Source: Nitrososphaerota archaeon
Lineage (GTDB): Archaea > Thermoproteota > Bathyarchaeia > Bathyarchaeales > Bathycorpusculaceae
Direction of reading: 5' to 3'
NCBI GenBank assembly: GCA_031282985.1
Contig: JAITCR010000177.1
Coordinates: 1 to 9,697 of the forward strand
Length of the DNA: 9,697 nucleotides
This document shows positions 5,161 to 9,697 of this stretch, in pieces. Within the stretch, counting starts at the first letter, position 1; every line of letters begins with the position of its first letter. The notes below the pieces were generated by a model, which saw only the letters and a program-made list of their open reading frames with translations, was not told the DNA's origin and made no database searches. The position numbers were made by a program, and so were the translations under genes.

Positions 5161-6648
5161 ATGGGTAAAATAATTAATAGAAATAATGTGTTTTGCAGTG
5201 CGTTGCGCTGTAAAACTGAAAAGAGTAATTCTTGTAGCGGTTCATTGCGGGCAGTTTCTGTTGCATTGATGCTTGCTCTATTAATTGGAGTGTTTTCCAT
5301 GGTTATGGCTAGTGTAGCATATGCGTCGTGGCCTGAATATCAAGGTGGTGCAAGTCGTACAGGATCAATCAATCCTCGTGCACAACCGCCCATCACAACA
5401 CCTATTGCAACTAGCATTACATTACCTGGTGCTGCCCCAGCTCTTGGAGGCATTAGTGTGGAAGCTTTGCTAGAAACAGTCAATGACACCACTTATGCTT
5501 ATGTCCAGTATCCTGGTGGTGCCGTGGTGGGCACTGGTGGTGGTACGCGTATCGCCAAGGTGAACTTGAACACTTCATCGATAGTGAGTGGCTGGGGAAA
5601 TAGCGCCCTTGGGTACTCTACGATGGGTGGGGCTAGCTCGTTTGAGCTTGCTACGCCATATCTTGATCTCACAAAGGGTCTCATCTATGCAGGTATTAAC
5701 AATATGTCCACCAGTCTCTTATCATGTGGTATAGTGTCAGTTAATACAGGTACTGGTGCAGTAACCTCTTTAGTTGTGCTGAATAACACTGCTCAGATCA
5801 ACACGCCCATCACCAAGTATGGTGACTGTCTCTACTTTGGTACATACACCAGCACAACGGGAAACATGTACTACCAGTATGACCTATTAACAGGCGTGGT
5901 TAACACCTTCACTGGAGCCAGAGGCTTTTACTGGGCAGGCGCGCAAATCGTGAATATTAACGGTGCTGATTATATCGCATTTGGTAGTGATGCTGCTGTC
6001 AATGGTAACCATAGTTATCTGTATCTCACACCTGCGGGCGCTAATTTCGGCACACATAGTAATGACATCAACATCTCCAACTATGTCACGAGTCCTGGTA
6101 ATGTACGCAGTTCAATTTCCAAAGATGATGCGTATATCTATTTTACAAGTCAGGGTGGCTATCTGTGGCGTGGCACAATTTCCACACTCTTAAATGGAAC
6201 ACCGACATTAAACGTGAGAACGTTGCCTAGTGGTTACAGTTCTACTTCGACTCCCACAATCTCTGGTAACAGCTACATTTATGTGGGCTATTACAGTTTG
6301 TCAGGTGGTGGTGGTTCTGGAGGCGTTGTAGCAGTACCACAAAATAACTTTACAACGGGTCCAATGGTAACTATTTATTCAGGCGATGCAGTGCAAGCCT
6401 CACCAATCGTGTACAACATAACAGCAGGACTACCCACTAACTCCAAAGATTTTATCTATTTTACGACAAACACTCGCGATGGACGAGGTTACTGTTATTC
6501 GCTTGCTAATCCGAATAGTCCAAGCATTGCAAAAATTTGGAACAATACAGGCGTTTCAAATAACAGCTATGCATTGCAGGGCTTTGCTTCAGACAACGGT
6601 TTTCTGGTGTATGGTGATGACACAAGAAACTTGTATATAATGAAATAG
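5161..6648 (+). CDS. Secreted PQQ-type beta-propeller repeat protein
   Basis: A 495-residue exported protein. The signal peptide has a long basic n-region (1-30), a hydrophobic core about 31-50 and likely cleavage after VAYA (residue 55). The mature protein starts SWPEYQGGASRTG, the W-P-x-x-x-G-x-x-x-x-x-T-G opening typical of PQQ-binding-like (quinoprotein ADH-like) propellers, and repeats the blade pattern of a Y-x-Y/F-x-G strand followed by a polar turn: LIYAGIN at 174, CLYFGTYT at 223, YIAFGSD at 271, YIYFTSQGGYLWRG at 325, YIYVGYYS at 372, FIYFTTNTRDG at 431 and FLVYGDDTRNLYIM at the end. I see no catalytic residues of quinoprotein dehydrogenases, so a scaffolding or binding role is likelier than an enzymatic one. 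It has many N-x-S/T sequons. Its base composition is unlike its neighbours (see findings). A weak GTGA lies seven bases before the ATG. It heads an operon with the gene at 6666. Confidence 0.8.
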   Translation: MGKIINRNNVFCSALRCKTEKSNSCSGSLRAVSVALMLALLIGVFSMVMASVAYASWPEYQGGASRTGSINPRAQPPITTPIATSITLPGAAPALGGISVEALLETVNDTTYAYVQYPGGAVVGTGGGTRIAKVNLNTSSIVSGWGNSALGYSTMGGASSFELATPYLDLTKGLIYAGINNMSTSLLSCGIVSVNTGTGAVTSLVVLNNTAQINTPITKYGDCLYFGTYTSTTGNMYYQYDLLTGVVNTFTGARGFYWAGAQIVNINGADYIAFGSDAAVNGNHSYLYLTPAGANFGTHSNDINISNYVTSPGNVRSSISKDDAYIYFTSQGGYLWRGTISTLLNGTPTLNVRTLPSGYSSTSTPTISGNSYIYVGYYSLSGGGGSGGVVAVPQNNFTTGPMVTIYSGDAVQASPIVYNITAGLPTNSKDFIYFTTNTRDGRGYCYSLANPNSPSIAKIWNNTGVSNNSYALQGFASDNGFLVYGDDTRNLYIMK

Positions 6649-6652
6649 TGTT

Positions 6653-6657
6653 GGAGG
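6653..6657 (+). promoter_or_regulatory. Shine-Dalgarno site of the large secreted protein
   Basis: GGAGG, eight bases before the ATG at 6666 and five after the TAG of the propeller gene. A strong site this close to the upstream stop supports co-transcription and fixes the start. Confidence 0.8.
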
Positions 6658-6665
6658 AAATAAAT

Positions 6666-9600
6666 ATGAAAAATAAATTTCCCAAATTTTTCTTCTTTTT
6701 TTTACTTACGTTCGTACTATGGTTCTCATTTTTATCAGCGATTCCTGTACATGCAGCCAGCGGTACCGTTACTTTTCAATATACCGGGGAGTTCACAGAC
6801 GATGCTGCTGTCCTTTTTGAGGAATTTGATGAGTCAAATTGGTGTTTTGGTACATATGCCAGTAGCCGTGCAGCAGTTATAACAGCAACAGGGCATGGAA
6901 ACGAGGTGCCTGGCGCTGCTTTAGCTAATTTAGCAAATGGTTTTTCACTCATAGGCTGGAAAATTATTGGTGATTCATCTGACCCTTGGGAAACGACTGG
7001 TAGTTATGACAGTGTTTCCTATTCAATTTGGGTTGGGCCAATGATGGATCCAAATGATCCAAACCGAATTTATAATATGAATGGTTTGTTGGGTGGAGCG
7101 TTCTTCTATGGATTCGGGAATCTTATCGTTGAACCGATAATAATACGCGATGAAATTAGCTATTTGGTTACAGCACATGGGGTTTTTGATGGTTCTGCTT
7201 TAGCGCAGAAAATAGATGGTATGACTTATCTGCTCACCGCTACGCCGAACATCGGTTATGTTTTTGATTATTGGGCGTATGCAAGTGATTCGACGTATGG
7301 TGAGTTTGTGCGTGATACTGAAAATACAGCCGCAACGGTCATGGTAACAATCACGGAAGATACAACATACTGTGCACACTTTCGCCCAACAGCAATCACA
7401 AAATATGAGAGCCAAGCATATCTTGGCGCGTTTGAAGTGCCCAACTATCTCCCTGATTGGTATCTAAACAAGGAATATCATTTGTATTCTTTCACACTTG
7501 TTAGTGGTAATTGGGTGGATGTTTATCTGTCGATGTGGAATAATATGCGCCCAGCATACGTAGATGACCGAGTGCAATTGATACTGCCCATTATTGCTGT
7601 AGAGAGTACATTGAAGGCTGAAACTGCATTTAGCTACGAGTTGTATTTTGACAGCGACAGGGCACCTGTGTACGTCGATACAACAACTCTCTATTATGTA
7701 TATGAAGCAGGTTTTCTTTTCATGTCTTTCCATATTCCACAGATGCCGGATATATCCTCTGTGACGCTTAAGGTGACTGCAGAGGACGCGGGCGGAACGC
7801 TGGTGGTGATTGAACAAACTTATGATGTTGCACCATTAAAGTTAGAGATTTCTGATCCAATTACGGTGTATATGTCTGTGGAAAAGTTGACAGTTCATGA
7901 TGCGTTAGATGAGGGTGGCTATTATATTGTTGAGCCACAGGCGTTTACTATTAATGGAAGTTGGAGTGCTGCTCGTGCGCTTGGTGAGTTGCTGAAAAGT
8001 CACAATCTCAAGTTCACGAATACCGGTTCTCTTGGTTCCGGATTCTACCTTAAAGGTGTGTGGAATAACGAGGCAAATGGTGGCGTTGGAGGCTACTTGA
8101 GTGAATTTGGTCATGGGATGTATTCGGGTTGGATGTATTCTGTGAATCATTATTTTCCAGGTGTGGGTGCGTCTGAGCAGTCGTTGTCTGAGGGTGATGT
8201 TATTCGTTGGCAGTACACCTGTGAGGGTCTGGGCGAAGATCTCGGTGGTACTTATGGTACAACTGCGACTACTGCTGATAAGACTCTGCTGATAGCAAAA
8301 TATGCGCAGCTAAAGAATTCCGGTTCAACGGATGTTGCCTTGGTTGCTAACTTGAATTTTGCGTTGTCTGTTCTGCAAACGCTCGATCCATCTCCAGTAC
8401 TGGTGAATGCTGCATACGCGTTGTTGACTGCTGGAGGAACAGTTGAGGCTAACAAAGGCCAACTGAGTAATGCGATAAATGAAGCAACTGCCTTTAAGAA
8501 CGCAGTTACAGGTACGATGATAGGTGATGACAAGGGGTGGTATCCCCATTTTTCGTATGATGCATTTGTATTGGCTATTGATGCGGCGAATGCGGTGAAG
8601 AGTGATGCTGGCGCAACGCAGAGTACAGTTGACAATGCGGTAACAACGCTAAAGGCGGCTGTTGCAGTGTTTGCAGAGTCAAAGAATTATCTTATATCCT
8701 CAGATTTCAACTACCTGCTTGATTTGGTACTTGCAAAAGTTGGAGAAACAACAAATCCCTCCGTTGCTTCTGTTGGTGGGGAGTGGGCGGTTATTGCACT
8801 TGCTCGCGGTGGTTCTATGACTGACGGAATTAGAAACACATACTTAACAAATCTTAATGCAGAATTAGCTGGGAAACCTACGGGTCCTGTGCGGCTTGAT
8901 GATAGGAAGCCGACTGAGAATCAGCGTGTAATTCTAGCGTTAACAGCACTTGGGCTTGATGCTGCAAATTATAACGGCTATGATTTTGTTGCACCGCTTT
9001 CGGATGTTTTGTGGGTGAAGTCGCAGGGTATTAATAGTGTGACGTTTGCGTTGATTGCCCTTGATTCTAAGCCTTATGTGGTTGATGAGGGTGTGCGTGA
9101 GGCGTTGGTTTTTGAGCTTTCAGATAGTGATTTTAGTCGTCTTGCTGTTGATTACACTGCTATGGCATTACAAGCTCTTGCGCCATATTACGATACAGAT
9201 GGTAACGTTAAGGTTGTGGTTGATAACGCTTTGATGTGGTTGTTGGCTGAGCAGAATGAGGTTGGTGATTTTGGCAGTTTTAGTACACAGAATTCTGAGA
9301 GTACTGTGCAGGTTTTGGTTGCTCTATCTACGCTAAATAGTGATGTGCTTAGTAAGGTCAGTGTTTTAGATGGTTTACTTAGGTATGCTCTCTCTGATGG
9401 TGGTTTTCAGCATACTTTGTTCTCTGGTGGGGATGTAATGGCAACTGAGCAAGGTGCATATGCGCTTGTGGCATATGAGCGGTTTCTGAATGGGCAGAAC
9501 TCGCTTTATGATATGAGTGATGCATTTGGTGATGTAATTGATCCTGGATTGGAAGATGATGGGGCTATTGCAGTTGCGAAGGTGATTGTTGAAGGCGCTT

Positions 9601-9697
9601 TTGCAGGTGTTGTTGTGGCGCAGGCAGATGTTGATAATGATGAGGTTGTTGTTCTTGCAAATGTTAATGCGGTACTAAATGGGTTATCGCTTAATGG
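6666..9697 (+). CDS. Large secreted multidomain protein: InlB-like repeat, DUF4430, alpha/alpha-toroid repeats (partial)
   Basis: The frame is open from the ATG at 6666 to the window edge (1010 codons, no stop), so the 3' end is missing. Residues 1-30 are a signal peptide (MKNKFPK, then a Phe/Leu-rich core, cleavage near VHAAS). About 161-240 resembles a divergent InlB B-repeat: YLLTATPNIGYVFDYW, then ATVMVTITEDTTYCAHF. About 430-518 is a DUF4430 domain: SWSAARALGELLKSHN, GWMYSVN, LSEGDVIRWQYT. About 540-672 is helical and FIVAR-like (YDAFVLAIDAANAVK, VDNAVTTLKAAVAVF). About 695-945 carries six or so alpha/alpha repeats of prenyltransferase/squalene-oxidase type: EWAVIALARGG, NQRVILALTALGLD, SVTFALIALDSKPY, DYTAMALQALAPYY, ESTVQVLVALSTL, EQGAYALVAYERF. 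From about 965 another module begins. The repeats lack anything marking an active cyclase, so ligand binding is likelier. It follows the propeller gene by 17 bases in one operon. Confidence 0.8.
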   Translation, partial: MKNKFPKFFFFFLLTFVLWFSFLSAIPVHAASGTVTFQYTGEFTDDAAVLFEEFDESNWCFGTYASSRAAVITATGHGNEVPGAALANLANGFSLIGWKIIGDSSDPWETTGSYDSVSYSIWVGPMMDPNDPNRIYNMNGLLGGAFFYGFGNLIVEPIIIRDEISYLVTAHGVFDGSALAQKIDGMTYLLTATPNIGYVFDYWAYASDSTYGEFVRDTENTAATVMVTITEDTTYCAHFRPTAITKYESQAYLGAFEVPNYLPDWYLNKEYHLYSFTLVSGNWVDVYLSMWNNMRPAYVDDRVQLILPIIAVESTLKAETAFSYELYFDSDRAPVYVDTTTLYYVYEAGFLFMSFHIPQMPDISSVTLKVTAEDAGGTLVVIEQTYDVAPLKLEISDPITVYMSVEKLTVHDALDEGGYYIVEPQAFTINGSWSAARALGELLKSHNLKFTNTGSLGSGFYLKGVWNNEANGGVGGYLSEFGHGMYSGWMYSVNHYFPGVGASEQSLSEGDVIRWQYTCEGLGEDLGGTYGTTATTADKTLLIAKYAQLKNSGSTDVALVANLNFALSVLQTLDPSPVLVNAAYALLTAGGTVEANKGQLSNAINEATAFKNAVTGTMIGDDKGWYPHFSYDAFVLAIDAANAVKSDAGATQSTVDNAVTTLKAAVAVFAESKNYLISSDFNYLLDLVLAKVGETTNPSVASVGGEWAVIALARGGSMTDGIRNTYLTNLNAELAGKPTGPVRLDDRKPTENQRVILALTALGLDAANYNGYDFVAPLSDVLWVKSQGINSVTFALIALDSKPYVVDEGVREALVFELSDSDFSRLAVDYTAMALQALAPYYDTDGNVKVVVDNALMWLLAEQNEVGDFGSFSTQNSESTVQVLVALSTLNSDVLSKVSVLDGLLRYALSDGGFQHTLFSGGDVMATEQGAYALVAYERFLNGQNSLYDMSDAFGDVIDPGLEDDGAIAVAKVIVEGAFAGVVVAQADVDNDEVVVLANVNAVLNGLSLN

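Noticed and set aside
8252..8635. Minus-strand 127-codon open frame
   Set aside because: It is antisense to the helical module of the large secreted protein, whose frame is unbroken for 1010 codons.

Overview
The window looks archaeal. Three of the promoters carry an archaeal-type TATA box (TTTATAAA or TTTAAATA) with an A/G-rich stretch just upstream, placed where transcription would begin only a few tens of bases before the start codon. There are no bacterial -35/-10 pairs, and several starts have weak or no Shine-Dalgarno sequence. The DNA is AT-rich. The secreted proteins, however, are built from domains best known from gut Firmicutes and Actinobacteria (DUF4430, InlB-type repeat, FIVAR-like helices, prenyltransferase-type alpha/alpha repeats). 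A host- or gut-associated archaeon that has taken up bacterial surface-protein modules fits best; a Bathyarchaeia-like lineage is one possibility, but nothing here proves the taxon.

Layout. Positions 1-354 hold no confident gene, only a possible 36-codon ORF (146-256). Two genes follow on the minus strand: an alpha/beta hydrolase (355-1224) and a phosphodiesterase / alkaline-phosphatase-superfamily enzyme (1369-2667), both starting with GTG. Positions 2668-3060 are intergenic and include an extreme G/T-rich stretch. On the plus strand come a possible 48-codon leader ORF (3061-3207), a secreted DUF4430-type protein (3204-4304) and a hairpin/T-tract terminator (4336-4372). A 387-bp element with terminal inverted repeats (4439-4825) follows; it contains four copies of an 11-bp motif arranged symmetrically. 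A promoter at 5094-5122 then drives a two-gene unit: a secreted PQQ-type beta-propeller (5161-6648) and, 17 bases later, a very large secreted protein (6666 to beyond the window end) with an InlB-like repeat, a DUF4430 domain, helical modules and an alpha/alpha-toroid repeat region.

How the genes may work together. DUF4430 is related to the C-terminal beta domain of transcobalamin and intrinsic factor, and the prenyltransferase-type alpha/alpha repeats share their fold with the N-terminal barrel of those proteins. Both parts occur in the 6666 gene, in reversed order, next to a secreted beta-propeller and downstream of a second DUF4430-type protein. My inference is an extracellular ligand-capture system, possibly for corrinoids; no transporter or downstream enzyme is visible to confirm it. 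The two minus-strand enzymes have no evident link to this system.
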